The notes: generated from the sequence alone by a model not told the origin. Positions 43,349 to 52,106 are shown, numbered from the stretch's first letter. The stretch: 64,000 nucleotides of DNA from RHKX01 sp963823275 (GCA_963823275.1 CAWGKW010000002.1:1-64000); one strand, 5' to 3'. Numbers and translations are program-made.

Positions 43349-43693
43349 CTAGAAGTCCTCGGGGAGGATGAGGTCTCCGCCGAGGGCGGCGTTGAACCGA
43401 TGAAGCTCCTCCTCCATGTTGGAGCGCTCGAGCCTGCGGAGGTCGGCATACAGGGAGTCCGTGCCGGCATCGAGGATCTGATCGAAGCGATCGAGCACGC
43501 GCTGCTCGTAGAGGCCGACGGCATGCCACTCGCAGTCCGGGCACCGCAGCGAGACCCGCCAGTGGGCTGAATCCATCTGCATCCATTCCAATGGATGGAC
43601 GAGGCCCGAGGAGCACTCCGGGCAGACGTGCAGCTCCTCATTGTCGTTGGTGAAGGCGCCGACGCCGGCTGGCTGTTCGTTGGATGGTTCCAT
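43349..43693 (-). CDS. zinc-ribbon hypothetical protein
   Basis: 114 residues from ATG 43693. ELHVCPECSSGLVHPLEW and RVSLRCPDCEWHAVGLYE are the two CxxC halves of a zinc ribbon. The C-terminal helical part (QRVLDRFDQILDAGTDSLYA, RLERSNMEEELHRFNAALGG) has a family-like look. No enzymatic residue. It is read toward the tandem repeats and is divergent to dcd. Confidence 0.65.
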   Translation of the reverse strand: MEPSNEQPAGVGAFTNDNEELHVCPECSSGLVHPLEWMQMDSAHWRVSLRCPDCEWHAVGLYEQRVLDRFDQILDAGTDSLYADLRRLERSNMEEELHRFNAALGGDLILPEDF

Positions 43694-43803
43694 CGCTTCC
43701 GCCTCCGTATCGGCAGGCGAACTTCGGCGTGAACCCCATTCCTGGCGGCTGGACGTTCGTCCACCCGCCTCTCCGCATCGCCGCTGAATAGACTGCCGCC
43801 GCG

Positions 43804-44373
43804 ATGGTGCTCAGTGACCGCACGATCCGGGAGGAGATCGATTCCGGCCGGATCGCCTTCGATCCCTACGACGCGAGCTTGATCCAGCCGTCGAGCGTCG
43901 ACGTCCGCGTCGATCGCCAGTTCCGCGTCTTCCACAACGCCCGCCACCCATATATAGACGTGCGCAAGGAGATGGAGGATTTGACCGAGCTGGTCACCGT
44001 TCCCGGCGATGAGCCCTTCATCCTCCATCCCGGTGAGTTCGTGCTCGGCCAGACGCTCGAGCGGGTCACGCTTCCAAACGACATCGTCGCCCGCCTCGAG
44101 GGCAAGTCGAGCCTCGGCCGCCTCGGCCTGCTCATCCACTCCACCGCCGGCTTCGTCGACGCGGGCTTCGAGGGCAACCTGACGCTGGAGCTCTCCAACG
44201 TCGCCAACCTCCCGATCACGATCTACCACGGCATGCCGATCGGGCAGATCTCCTTCATGCGCATGGACGGTCCGGTCGAGTTCGCCTACGGCTCCAACGA
44301 GACCGGCAGCAAGTACCAGGGCCAGGAAGAGCCGACGGCGAGCCGGTACTTCCTCAACTTCAAGGACAAGTAG
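43804..44373 (+). CDS. dcd: dCTP deaminase, probably bifunctional dCTP deaminase/dUTPase
   Basis: 189 residues. MVLSDRTIREEIDSGRIAFD, LIQPSSVDVRVDRQFRVF, GEFVLGQTLERVTLPNDIVA, RLEGKSSLGRLGLLIHSTAG (active-site motif), FVDAGFEGNLTLELSN with the catalytic Glu, and YQGQEEPTASRYFLNF at the C-terminus. Length and motifs agree with the actinobacterial enzymes that go from dCTP to dUMP. Intact. Confidence 0.94.
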   Translation: MVLSDRTIREEIDSGRIAFDPYDASLIQPSSVDVRVDRQFRVFHNARHPYIDVRKEMEDLTELVTVPGDEPFILHPGEFVLGQTLERVTLPNDIVARLEGKSSLGRLGLLIHSTAGFVDAGFEGNLTLELSNVANLPITIYHGMPIGQISFMRMDGPVEFAYGSNETGSKYQGQEEPTASRYFLNFKDK

Positions 44374-44381
44374 GGCCCCAA

Positions 44382-44407
44382 GGCTCTGGGCGCTTCGCGC
44401 CAGGGCC
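44382..44407 (+). terminator. hairpin after dcd
   Basis: GGCTCTGG-(G)-CGC, loop TTC, GCG-CCAGGGCC: 11 pairs with one bulged G and one G-U, 8 bp after the dcd stop. Likely a terminator; no U tract. Confidence 0.5.
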
Positions 44408-44408
44408 G

Positions 44409-44564
44409 CCGGCTGGGACGGAAGTTGGTTTGGGCAGTGAGGGGGAGGTTGGCGGCCTCGAGAGCGCCGCCACCGTCACCGGTGGCAAGTTGATCACCAC
44501 TACGGTGATCAATCCACCATCGGAGCCTCACCTTCCTCTCCCCACTGCCCAAACCCAGTCCCGC
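44409..44564. repeat. long imperfect palindrome before the GntR gene
   Basis: The outer arms share TTTGGGCAGTG (44429-44439) with CACTGCCCAAA (44543-44553), extended by GGGAC/GTCCC and by G-rich/C-rich flanks. The centre is TTGATCACC-ACTAC-GGTGATCAA (44490-44512). A separate small hairpin GCCACC/GGTGGC lies at 44469-44486. Total span about 155 bp, filling most of the gap between dcd and the GntR regulator. Confidence 0.75.
44490..44512. promoter_or_regulatory. palindrome, possible GntR operator
   Basis: TTGATCACC and GGTGATCAA, perfect 9-bp arms with a 5-bp centre, about 100 bp upstream of the GntR-family gene. FCD-type GntR regulators bind short palindromes near their own promoters; which protein binds is unknown. 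Confidence 0.45.
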
Positions 44565-44613
44565 CGGGCTGACGAGCCCCTCGGCAGGCCACACCCGCCG
44601 ATAACCTCCCCCG

Positions 44614-45333
44614 ATGGCCACTGAGCCGAAGCCCGAGGGAAACATCGTCAAGCTCAACACCGCCCGGAAGCGGCAGGGGACGCTGGCCCGGATCCATGCC
44701 TACGGGGCGATCCTAGATGCGATCGTTCGCTCGGAGTTCGAGCCCGGCCGACAGCTCTCCGAGAACGAGCTCGCGGCCTGGCTGGGCGTCAGTCGGACAC
44801 CCGTCCGGGAGGCGCTGGCGCGGCTGCGGGAGGAGGGGCTGGTCGAGATCGTCGCCCAGCTCGGCACCTTCGTCGCCCCGATCAGCCCGCGGGCGGTCAC
44901 CGACGCGCAGTTCGTCCGGGAGTCGCTCGAGTGCGCGGCCGTCCGCAAGGCCGCCGACCTGGCCACCGAGGACGACATCGCCGAGCTCGAGGCGATCGTC
45001 CGCAACCAGCACCGCGCCGTCCGCGCCGGCGATCACGACGCCTTCTACCTGCTCGACGACGAGTTCCACCACGCGCTCTGCGACCTCAGCGGCCACACCG
45101 CTGTCTGGAGCCTGGGTCAGCGGATCAAGCCGCACCTGAATCGGGTCCGCCGGCTCAGCCTCCCGGCGCCCAGCTACCTCGAGGAGATGGTCGCCGAACA
45201 TGAGCAGGTCCTCGGCGCCGTCGAGCGCAAGGACCCCGACACCGCCGAGGCGGCGATGCGCCATCACCTGCGGATGGTCCTGCGGGAGATCCCTCGTCTG
45301 CGCGAGCAGCACCCCGACTACTTCGACGAGTAG
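44614..45333 (+). CDS. GntR/FadR-family transcription regulator (FCD domain)
   Basis: 239 residues. An N-terminal winged helix (YGAILDAIVRSEFEPGRQLS, ELAAWLGVSRTPVREALARL, EEGLVEIVAQLGTFV) is followed by an FCD ligand domain (ESLECAAVRKAADLATEDDI, DDEFHHALCDLSGH, MVAEHEQVLGAVERKDPDTA, MRHHLRMVL) with the metal-binding Asp/His positions. Members sense organic acids. The long palindrome upstream and the absence of a catabolic neighbour leave its target unknown; it is 156 bp from the beta-helix gene. Confidence 0.9.
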   Translation: MATEPKPEGNIVKLNTARKRQGTLARIHAYGAILDAIVRSEFEPGRQLSENELAAWLGVSRTPVREALARLREEGLVEIVAQLGTFVAPISPRAVTDAQFVRESLECAAVRKAADLATEDDIAELEAIVRNQHRAVRAGDHDAFYLLDDEFHHALCDLSGHTAVWSLGQRIKPHLNRVRRLSLPAPSYLEEMVAEHEQVLGAVERKDPDTAEAAMRHHLRMVLREIPRLREQHPDYFDE

Positions 45334-45489
45334 GAATCGCCGAGCCCGCGATTCTCGGGCCCCGCCCAGTACCGGCGCACCGGCCAATCAGATCGGTTAG
45401 CATCGCCAGCGCGACTTTGGGGAAGGTCGTGTGTTTTGTCTCCGGCAGCCATATGGCCGCCGCTGATTCATCGCCACCAGGAGAGTCAA

Positions 45490-46917
45490 TTGAACCGTCG
45501 TCTCGTCGTTCGAATCGCCACCGCCTTCCTCGCGGTCGCGCTTCTTGCAGTTCCAGCTTCAGCCCTCGCCGGTAAGGGGGGCGGTGGCAAGAACAAGAAC
45601 AAGGCGCTTGTCGTCTGTAAGCAAGGCTGCAAGTACCGGACGATTCAGAAGGCCGTCAACAAGGCCAAGAAGAACGACACGATCAAGGTCAAGCCGGGCA
45701 AGTACGTCGAGGGCGTTCAGGTCTTCGGCAAGAAGTACAACGGCCTGACGATCAAGGGCACCAGCGACAACCCGCGCAAGACGATTCTCGAGGGCAAGAA
45801 CGCCCAGCTGCCCGGCGGCCTCGGCGTCGCCAACAACGGCATCGAGATCGACGACGCGAGCAACGTCACGATCAAGAACATGTGGGTCCGGAACTTCGAG
45901 ACCAACGGGGTCTTCTTCCGCGACACCAACTCCGACGACAACAAGCTCACCTGCAAGAACTACGTCGCCGACAACGTCGACGTCTCCTTCAACCGCAGCT
46001 ACGGGCTTTTCTCCTTCGGCTGCGCCGGCGGAACCTTCAGCAACTCCGAGGGCTGGGGCCACGGTGACTCCCCCTACTACGTCGGAGCCACCCCGTTCCA
46101 GAACAACCCGAAGACGATGACGATCAAGAACGTCGAGGCCTACGAGAACGTCCTCGGCTACTCCGGCACGAACTCGAAGTACGTCGTGATCAAGAACTCC
46201 GACTTCTACAACAACGGAATCGGACTGGTCCCGAACACGCTCGACTCGGAGCCGTATGAGCCGACCGAGGCCGGAACGATCAAGGACAACAACATCTTCT
46301 GGAACAACTTCAACTACTTCCTGCCGAACTCGGGAGTCGAGACGGTCTCCAACGGACTCGGCACGCTGCCGCCGGAACTCGGCGGCGGCACGCTCCAATA
46401 CCCGACCGGGGTCGGGGTCGCACTGTTCGGATCCGATGGCTGGACCGTCAAGGACAACCAGATCTTCGGCAACTTCAAGTGGGGCGTCGCGATGTTCTCC
46501 GATCCGTTCAACACCGACCTGGATGCGCTCAGCCAGAACAACCAGGTGCTGAACAACGAGATGGGTCGTGGCGGCACCGACACCAACCAGTTCGACTTCT
46601 GGGTCGACGGCTCCGGCAGCGGCAACTGCTTCAGCGGCAACGACAGCTCAACGAAGTCACCCTCGTCGGGTGCGATCCCGACCGGCGCGACGCTCGGGCA
46701 GATGTACCCCGAATGCCCGGTACCCGGGGGCACGCAGCCGAACCCCGGCGCGACCGGTACAAGTGACGGCGAGATCAACCAGGTGCTCGAACTCGTCGCC
46801 TACTCGAGTACCGACCCGCCTGAGAACCAACAGTGCTCCTGGGACTCGCACGCTCACCCACCGTTCGAGGACTTCGATCCGGTTGATGTCACTCCCGGCC
46901 CGGATTGCGGCCCATGA
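45490..46917 (+). CDS. secreted right-handed parallel beta-helix protein
   Basis: About 475 residues from TTG 45490 behind AGGAGAG (45479-45485). LNRRLVVRIATAFLAVALLA, then VPASALAG, is a Sec signal peptide. A pattern of repeated coils follows: TIQKAVNKAKKNDTIKVKPG, NGIEIDDASNVTIKNMWVRN, NVDVSFNRSYGLFSFGCAGG, TIKNVEAYENVLGYSGTNSK, IKDNNIFWNNFNYF. This is the NosD/pectate-lyase-like beta-helix, often polysaccharide- or surface-binding. The C-terminus has conserved Cys and a His-rich HAHPPFEDFDP stretch. It leads directly into a cupredoxin gene (4-bp overlap). The enzymatic activity is unknown. Confidence 0.8.
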   Translation: MNRRLVVRIATAFLAVALLAVPASALAGKGGGGKNKNKALVVCKQGCKYRTIQKAVNKAKKNDTIKVKPGKYVEGVQVFGKKYNGLTIKGTSDNPRKTILEGKNAQLPGGLGVANNGIEIDDASNVTIKNMWVRNFETNGVFFRDTNSDDNKLTCKNYVADNVDVSFNRSYGLFSFGCAGGTFSNSEGWGHGDSPYYVGATPFQNNPKTMTIKNVEAYENVLGYSGTNSKYVVIKNSDFYNNGIGLVPNTLDSEPYEPTEAGTIKDNNIFWNNFNYFLPNSGVETVSNGLGTLPPELGGGTLQYPTGVGVALFGSDGWTVKDNQIFGNFKWGVAMFSDPFNTDLDALSQNNQVLNNEMGRGGTDTNQFDFWVDGSGSGNCFSGNDSSTKSPSSGAIPTGATLGQMYPECPVPGGTQPNPGATGTSDGEINQVLELVAYSSTDPPENQQCSWDSHAHPPFEDFDPVDVTPGPDCGP

Positions 46918-47310
46918 TGCGGCGCGCTCTGGCAATAGCAGCCGCTCTGGTCGCCGGCGTCGCGCTCGCGACCCCGGCTGTCGGAGTCGCAGGTAAGTCC
47001 GCCAAGGTCAAGGTCGAGGACGATTTCTTCTCGCCCAGCACCCTGAAGGTGAAGAAGAACGCGAAGGTCAGCTTCAAGTGGAACGACGACAACCTGAATA
47101 CTCATAACGTGACCCTGAAGAAGGGTCCGAAGGGCGTCAAGACAGTCCAAGAAGCCGTGCGCGAAGGGCAAGATCACGAAGTGCAACGTCTCGGCCAGCG
47201 GGTCGAGGGGGATCAACTTCGCCCCGACCTTCAACAAGAACGGGACCTACAACTTCATCTGCACGATTCACCCGGACGTGATGAAGATCAAGGTCACCGT
47301 CAAGAAGTAG
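46914..47310 (+). CDS. secreted cupredoxin (plastocyanin-like), one frameshift near 47140
   Basis: ATG 46914 overlaps the previous stop. MMRRALAIAAALVAGVALAT, then PAVGVAG, is a signal peptide. KVKVEDDFFSPSTLKVKKNA, KVSFKWNDDNLNTHNVTLKK contains the first copper His. After about 47140 a shifted frame gives KKPCAKGKITKCNVSASGSR, INFAPTFNKNGTYNFICTIH and PDVMKIKVTVKK, holding the Cys, His and Met copper ligands. One indel restores a type-I copper protein of about 132 residues. It stands 18 bp before the multicopper oxidase and could be its electron donor. Confidence 0.8.
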
Positions 47311-47328
47311 ACGGAGTCGGGAGCTGAG

Positions 47329-48375
47329 ATGAGCCTTCCACCGATCGGACGGCGGGCGTTCGTCGCCGAGGCGGCCGGCGGCCTTCTCCTCTGCACCCTC
47401 GCCGGCAAGCAGTTCACCCTCGACAAGGAGGTGGACATCGAGGCCCTGAACAAGGACCTCGAGGTGCCGCCCAAGGTGGCCGCCGCCCGGGCCTCCGGCG
47501 GCGCTCCGGCGGCGCAGACCGTCCTCGCCAAGGCCTCCACGACCAACGAATATTGGATTCAGGCCGAGAAGGTGAAGTGGGACATCGTCCCGACCGGCCG
47601 GGACCAGATGATGGGCAAGGACGTCAAGGGCAAGACCACGTTCAAGGCGTGGGCCTATCGCGCCTACTCAGCGAACTTCGCGCAGCCGCTCGGGCCGGCG
47701 ACGGTCCCGGGGCCGTTGTTGGAGGCCAACATCGGCGAGACGATCACGGTCAATTTCCGCAACAAGATGAGCACGCCGGTCTCCATGCATCCACACGGGC
47801 TCCAATACTCGGTCGACATGGACGGCGCCTACAAGGGCAAGTACACCGACCCCGGCGGGTTCGTCCAGAAGGGCGACGAGATCAAGTACATCTGGGAGGC
47901 GACCCCGGAGGCCGAGGGCGCGTGGTTCTATCACGACCACGGTCCCAATGAGCCGCTGCCGGTCTACAAGGGGCTGATCGGGCCGCTGATCGTCCGCGAC
48001 CCGAACAAGCCGCAGCCCGACAAGGAGTTCTTCACCGGCTTCCACTCCTTTCAGCCCGTGGCGACGGGCCTCGACCAGCCCTTCGAGTGCGTCAACGGCC
48101 GCGCGTACGCCGGCAACACCCCAACGTTCAGAGCCAATGTCGGCGACGACGTGGCCTTCTACGTGTACGCGATCGACGATTACTTCCACACCTTCCACGT
48201 CCACGGCCACCGCTGGCCGAACGACAGCGGCAAGGTGATCGACAACGTCACGATCGGCCCCGGCGACATAACGACCGCCCGGTTCACCGAGAACAACCCG
48301 GGTCGCTGGCTCTACCACTGCCACGTGTTCAGCCACCTTTCGCAGGGGATGACCGGGTGGTACATCGTCGAGTAG
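47329..48375 (+). CDS. multicopper oxidase
   Basis: 348 residues. PPIGRRAFVAEAAGGLLLCT is a Tat-like signal (RR-x-F). The copper motifs are in order: MHPHGLQYS (about residue 154), FYHDHGPNEP (about 202), HTFHVHGHRW (about 287) and HCHVFSHLSQGM (about 330), which cover types 1, 2 and 3 copper. The compact length suggests a two-domain laccase-like enzyme. Substrate unknown: phenols, Cu(I), Mn(II) and Fe(II) are the family choices. It is flanked by two cupredoxins and followed by tatA and tatC. Confidence 0.88.
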   Translation: MSLPPIGRRAFVAEAAGGLLLCTLAGKQFTLDKEVDIEALNKDLEVPPKVAAARASGGAPAAQTVLAKASTTNEYWIQAEKVKWDIVPTGRDQMMGKDVKGKTTFKAWAYRAYSANFAQPLGPATVPGPLLEANIGETITVNFRNKMSTPVSMHPHGLQYSVDMDGAYKGKYTDPGGFVQKGDEIKYIWEATPEAEGAWFYHDHGPNEPLPVYKGLIGPLIVRDPNKPQPDKEFFTGFHSFQPVATGLDQPFECVNGRAYAGNTPTFRANVGDDVAFYVYAIDDYFHTFHVHGHRWPNDSGKVIDNVTIGPGDITTARFTENNPGRWLYHCHVFSHLSQGMTGWYIVE

Positions 48376-49082
48376 CGAGGGCAACCGCCCTCGCACTGAT
48401 GATCCTGACCACGGCGCTCCTGTTGCCGTCGCTCGCCGATGCTTCGAACCGGCGGATCTCGATCAGCAACTACCAATGGTCCTCGCCGGAGATCGAGCTC
48501 GATCTCGGCGAGCACGTCACCTGGTACTGGACCGGCCCGGACACGATGCACTCGATCACCGGAGACTCCGCCAACGCCCGCCAGTGGGACTCGGACCCGG
48601 GAACGCTGCCGCAGCACAACGTCGGCGACGACTACCAGGTCAGCTTCGCGGAGCCCGGCGTCTATGAGTTCCAGTGCAAGATCCACTCGCTGGTGAGGGG
48701 CACGATCACCGTCTCTGATACTCCCGGCGACCCGGAGTCCGAGCCCGACCCGGTCCCGAAGAGCAACGTCGACCTGGTCAAGCCGAGGATGCGCTCGGTC
48801 CGGCTCCCCTACAAGTTCGGCCGCAGCGGGGCGCCGATGCAGTACAGCCTGAGCGAGAAGGGCCAACTCGTCGCCGAGTACTACCGCTACAGCGACAGGG
48901 GCAAGCCCCGCTTTGCCGGTTACGCCAAGTACAAGTCCTACGTCGGTTACAACCGCGCCCGAATCGGCGCCCGCAAGCCCCATTTCAAGCCAAGACGGGG
49001 GCACTACATGGTCGAGCTTCGGGTCACCGACGAGTCCAACAACACGTCGAAGGTGAAGCGCCGGGAGTTCCGGGTCTGGTAG
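48357..49082 (+). CDS. secreted cupredoxin with C-terminal extension
   Basis: 241 residues from GTG 48357, overlapping the oxidase end by 19 bp. VVHRRVARATALALMILTTA, then LLLPSLADA, is a signal peptide. SISNYQWSSPEIELDLGEHV, TWYWTGPDTMHSITGDSANA and EPGVYEFQCKIHSLVRGTIT form a cupredoxin with His, Cys, His but, where Met is expected, a Leu-Val pair. That may make it a weaker or different copper site. The C-terminal 100 residues (LVKPRMRSVRLPYKFGRSGA, QYSLSEKGQLVAEYYRYSDR, VELRVTDESNNTSKVKRREF) form a beta-sandwich-like domain found in other secreted proteins of this group. Confidence 0.8.
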   Translation: MVHRRVARATALALMILTTALLLPSLADASNRRISISNYQWSSPEIELDLGEHVTWYWTGPDTMHSITGDSANARQWDSDPGTLPQHNVGDDYQVSFAEPGVYEFQCKIHSLVRGTITVSDTPGDPESEPDPVPKSNVDLVKPRMRSVRLPYKFGRSGAPMQYSLSEKGQLVAEYYRYSDRGKPRFAGYAKYKSYVGYNRARIGARKPHFKPRRGHYMVELRVTDESNNTSKVKRREFRVW

Positions 49083-49145
49083 CTCGAGGTCCGGCCCGGG
49101 CCGGAAATTGCCATATCGGCCCGGTTGCCTCGATAGGATCAAGCC

Positions 49146-49445
49146 ATGCCAAACATCGGCCCACTCGAGTTGGCGATCGTCGCGATCATCGCGCTGATCA
49201 TCTTCGGCCCGAAGCGTTTGCCCGAACTCGGTCGCTCCCTCGGTGACGGGATGCGCGAGTTCAAGTCCTCGATCAGCGGTGAGGACCGCGACGACGAGGA
49301 TGACGACGAGGACCTCCCGGTGATCGAGAACGGTGATGACGGCGAAGAGGAGGAACACGCCGACGAGGACGAAACCGCAGGGGCCGCACCTCAGTCGGCA
49401 GACGAGTCCGAGTCGCCCGAAAACGCCGAGCGCACCCCGTCCTGA
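49146..49445 (+). CDS. tatA: twin-arginine translocase subunit TatA/E
   Basis: 99 residues. PLELAIVAIIALIIFGPKRL is the single membrane helix and FGPKRLPELGRSLGDGMREF the amphipathic helix of TatA. The tail is long and acidic (EDRDDEDDDEDLP; GEEEEHADEDE). It forms the protein-conducting part of the Tat pathway. tatC follows 41 bp later. Confidence 0.92.
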   Translation: MPNIGPLELAIVAIIALIIFGPKRLPELGRSLGDGMREFKSSISGEDRDDEDDDEDLPVIENGDDGEEEEHADEDETAGAAPQSADESESPENAERTPS

Positions 49446-49486
49446 AGCGCGACGTAGCGCTCGCTTCCTGGGGCCGGAGCTGACCA

Positions 49487-50272
49487 ATGGCGCGCGTCAA
49501 GGCAGCCGACTTCGAAGATCGCCTGACCCTCGTCGAGCACCTCGACGAGCTGCGCAGCCGGCTGATCTTCTGCGCGGTCGCGCTGGTGATCGTCTCGATC
49601 TTCTGTTTCTGGCAGAACCACCTGCTCCTCGGCATCGCCAACGCCCCGCTTCCCGACGATGTCGAGCCGCTCACGTTCTCGCCCTCGGAACCGTTCCTGA
49701 CGACGCTTACGCTCGTCCTCTACAGCGCCATCCTGATCACGCTGCCGATCCTGCTCTACCAGGCCTACGCGTTCATCCTGCCGGCGCTGACGCCGACGGA
49801 GAAGAAGACGATCCTGCCCATCCTCCTGATGGTCCCGGTGCTCTTCATCCTCGGGGTCGTCTTCGCCTACTTCGTCGTCGTCCCGGCGGCGATCAAGTTC
49901 TTGCTCAACTTCAACAGCGACGAGTTCAACATCCAGATCCGAGCGCGCGAGTACTACAGCTTCTTCTCGCTGTCGCTGATCTCGGTCGGCATCCTCTTTC
50001 AGATCCCGATCGGGATCCTCGCCGTCACCCGCCTTGGGATCATCACCCCCGATCAGCTCGCCGCCAATCGCCGCTACGCGATCCTGATCATCGCCGTCCT
50101 CGCGATGCTTCTCCCCGGCACCGATCCGATCACGATGCTGCTCTCGATGCTGCCGCTCGTGGTCCTCTTCGAGTTCAGCCTGATTCTCGCCAGGGTGCTG
50201 GGAAACCGCCGCCTGGGGAGGGACTCCTCCGCCCTCGAGCCAGCCGACCCGCCGGCCGAATCGACCGGCTAG
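49487..50272 (+). CDS. tatC: twin-arginine translocase subunit TatC
   Basis: 261 residues. LVEHLDELRSRLIFCAVALV is the conserved TatC start, and six helices follow (VSIFCFWQNHLLLGI; LTLVLYSAILITLPILLYQA; LPILLMVPVLFILGVVFAYF; YSFFSLSLISVGILFQIPIG; YAILIIAVLAMLLP; MLLSMLPLVVLFEFSLILA). It binds twin-arginine signals. The adjacent copper oxidase and the Rieske protein in this window carry Tat-like signals. Confidence 0.94.
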   Translation: MARVKAADFEDRLTLVEHLDELRSRLIFCAVALVIVSIFCFWQNHLLLGIANAPLPDDVEPLTFSPSEPFLTTLTLVLYSAILITLPILLYQAYAFILPALTPTEKKTILPILLMVPVLFILGVVFAYFVVVPAAIKFLLNFNSDEFNIQIRAREYYSFFSLSLISVGILFQIPIGILAVTRLGIITPDQLAANRRYAILIIAVLAMLLPGTDPITMLLSMLPLVVLFEFSLILARVLGNRRLGRDSSALEPADPPAESTG

Positions 50273-50282
50273 GCTCTTCGGC

Positions 50283-51071
50283 ATGCTCTTCGAACTCGGT
50301 GGCAAGCGCAAGCGTCTGATTCAGGTGATCTATGCCTGCCTGGCGGGACTTATGTTCATCGCGCTCGTCGGCTTCGGCATCGGTGGCGCCACCAGCGGCG
50401 GGATCTTCGACGCCTTCGGCATCGGCGGCAGCGACACCGTCTCGAACCCGCAGTACGACCAGCAGATCGAGCGCGCGGAGGCGACCCTTCAGACGGATCC
50501 GAAGGACGAGAAGGCCCTGCTGCTGCTGGCGCGCACCCACTTCCTCGCCGCCCAGTCCGCCGTCGAGGTCGACGACCAGGGCCGGCAGACGATCACCGAG
50601 GACGCTCTCGGCGACTACGCGGCGGCGACCGACGCCTGGGAGCGCTACCTCGCCACCAAGCCCAAGCAGCCCGACGACGGCGTCGCGGCGCTGATGATCC
50701 GCGCCTACGCGACCTCCGCCGGCGTTGATCCGACCGCGCTGGAGAACGACCTCAACCAGGCCTTCAAGGCAGCGCAGATCGTCGCCGAGGCCAAGCCGAG
50801 CGTCGGCACCGACACCCAGCTCGCGACCTATGCCTACCTGGCCGGCGAGGACGACGTCGCGGCCGAGGCTGAGAAGCGGGCACTGTCGGAGGCCCCCGAC
50901 TCCGCCACGAAGAGCCAGATCAAGTCCCAGGTGGCCCAGGCCAAGCAGCAGGGAGAAGCGATCGCAAAGGCCCTCAAGCAGAGCGCTCCCGACCCGAGCC
51001 AGCTCCAGGACCCGCTCGGCGGGCTCGGCGGATCGAGCAGCGCGATCCCCGGCGGCACGACCACTCCCTAG
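50283..51071 (+). CDS. membrane-anchored TPR-like hypothetical protein
   Basis: 262 residues. RLIQVIYACLAGLMFIALVG is a membrane anchor. The rest is helical with TPR character (QIERAEATLQTDPKDEKALL, LARTHFLAAQSAVEVDDQ, AATDAWERYLATKPKQPDDG, YAYLAGEDDVAAEAEKRALS). A Gly/Ser-rich tail ends it. It starts 10 bp after tatC and probably shares its transcript. Role unknown. Confidence 0.68.
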   Translation: MLFELGGKRKRLIQVIYACLAGLMFIALVGFGIGGATSGGIFDAFGIGGSDTVSNPQYDQQIERAEATLQTDPKDEKALLLLARTHFLAAQSAVEVDDQGRQTITEDALGDYAAATDAWERYLATKPKQPDDGVAALMIRAYATSAGVDPTALENDLNQAFKAAQIVAEAKPSVGTDTQLATYAYLAGEDDVAAEAEKRALSEAPDSATKSQIKSQVAQAKQQGEAIAKALKQSAPDPSQLQDPLGGLGGSSSAIPGGTTTP

Positions 51072-51136
51072 CCGGAACCCACCGCCCGCCCAGCGGCAGC
51101 CACGCGCCGCGCAGCTCTCGCTACCATCATCGCCCG

Positions 51137-51209
51137 GGGCGATTAGCTCAGTTGGTAGAGCAGGAGACTCTTAATCTCAAGGTCGCTGGTTCGAACCCAG
51201 CATCGCCCA
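51137..51209 (+). tRNA. tRNA-Lys(CTT)
   Basis: 73 nt. The acceptor GGGCGAT pairs with ATCGCCC. The D arm is GCTC-AGTTGGTA-GAGC, the anticodon arm has GGAGA-CTCTTAA-TCTC with anticodon CTT, and the T arm is CTGG-GTTCGAA-CCAG-like. Discriminator A; CCA is not encoded. Confidence 0.95.
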
Positions 51210-51212
51210 CTC

Positions 51213-52106
51213 TCAGAATCCGTCTCGCCAGGAGGGGATCGAGGGGCTCCAGCCGAGTTCTGCCTTCGCCCTGGCGTTGGAGGCGCCTCTCAGTCCGGTC
51301 ATGTAGGCGACGCCGTAGGGCCCGATCAGCGGCCGTGCCAGCAGCGCGGGCAGTCTGTGTGGAGGCCTGCCTCCGCGAGCGGCCGCGAGGGCCGGCAGCC
51401 ACTCCGAGACGGGCGCCGGATCATCATCGACGACGTTGAAGGTGCCGGCTGCGCCACGGTCGAGGGCGGCCACGACCGCCAGGGCCGCGTCCTCGGTGTG
51501 GATGAAGGAGAAGGTCGACTCCCGGCCGCCACTGTGGAGGATCGGCATCTTCCGGCTCGCCGCCGCCCGACCCATGCTGCCGGTCGCATCGAACGCGGTC
51601 CCGGGACCGTAGAGCTGGCCGAAGCGCAGCACGGCTCCCCCCGCCGTTCCGGCGATCCTCTCGAGCTCGACGATCGCCGGAACCACCGGCTCCATCACCG
51701 GCTCGCTCCACAACGGGTCGGTCTCGACCGCCAACCCCGGCCCGGGGCGGTAGACGAAGCCGATGCTCTGCGAGATCAGCCGAGCCCCTCCCGCCTCGGT
51801 GGCAGCGTCGGCGAGATTGCGCGTGCCCTCGGTCCGCAGGCGGTTGGTGGGCGCGAAGTCCCTGCCGACCCGGCGCGGGTTGATCTCGGCCGGGATCGCC
51901 GTCGCCAGGTGAACGATGGCCTCCGGCTTCCAGCTGCGGGCGAAGCCGAGCAGACCCTCACGGTCGAACAGGTCGAGCGCGACCAGGTCGGATCGATCAC
52001 CGGGCGCCGAGCGGGCGAGGCCGACCACGTCGTGGCCGGCCGCGGTGAGCGCGGGCAGCGCCGAGCGACCCAGTACCCCGGTTGCTCCCGCTACGGCTAC
52101 ACGCAC
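51213..52106 (-). CDS. NAD-dependent epimerase/dehydratase family protein
   Basis: 297 residues from ATG 52106. VAVAGATGVLGRSALPAL is the Rossmann motif. IVHLATAIPAEINPRRVG, LISQSIGFVYRPGPGLAVET and RFGQLYGPGTAFD (YGPG loop) are extended-SDR features. IHTEDAALAVVAALDRGAAG, TFNVVDDDPAPVSEWLPAL close the fold. The usual YxxxK is not clear (SIGFVYRPG), so it may be an atypical or non-catalytic member. The 3' end abuts the tRNA-Lys gene, with 3 bp between. Confidence 0.78.
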   Translation of the reverse strand: MRVAVAGATGVLGRSALPALTAAGHDVVGLARSAPGDRSDLVALDLFDREGLLGFARSWKPEAIVHLATAIPAEINPRRVGRDFAPTNRLRTEGTRNLADAATEAGGARLISQSIGFVYRPGPGLAVETDPLWSEPVMEPVVPAIVELERIAGTAGGAVLRFGQLYGPGTAFDATGSMGRAAASRKMPILHSGGRESTFSFIHTEDAALAVVAALDRGAAGTFNVVDDDPAPVSEWLPALAAARGGRPPHRLPALLARPLIGPYGVAYMTGLRGASNARAKAELGWSPSIPSWRDGF

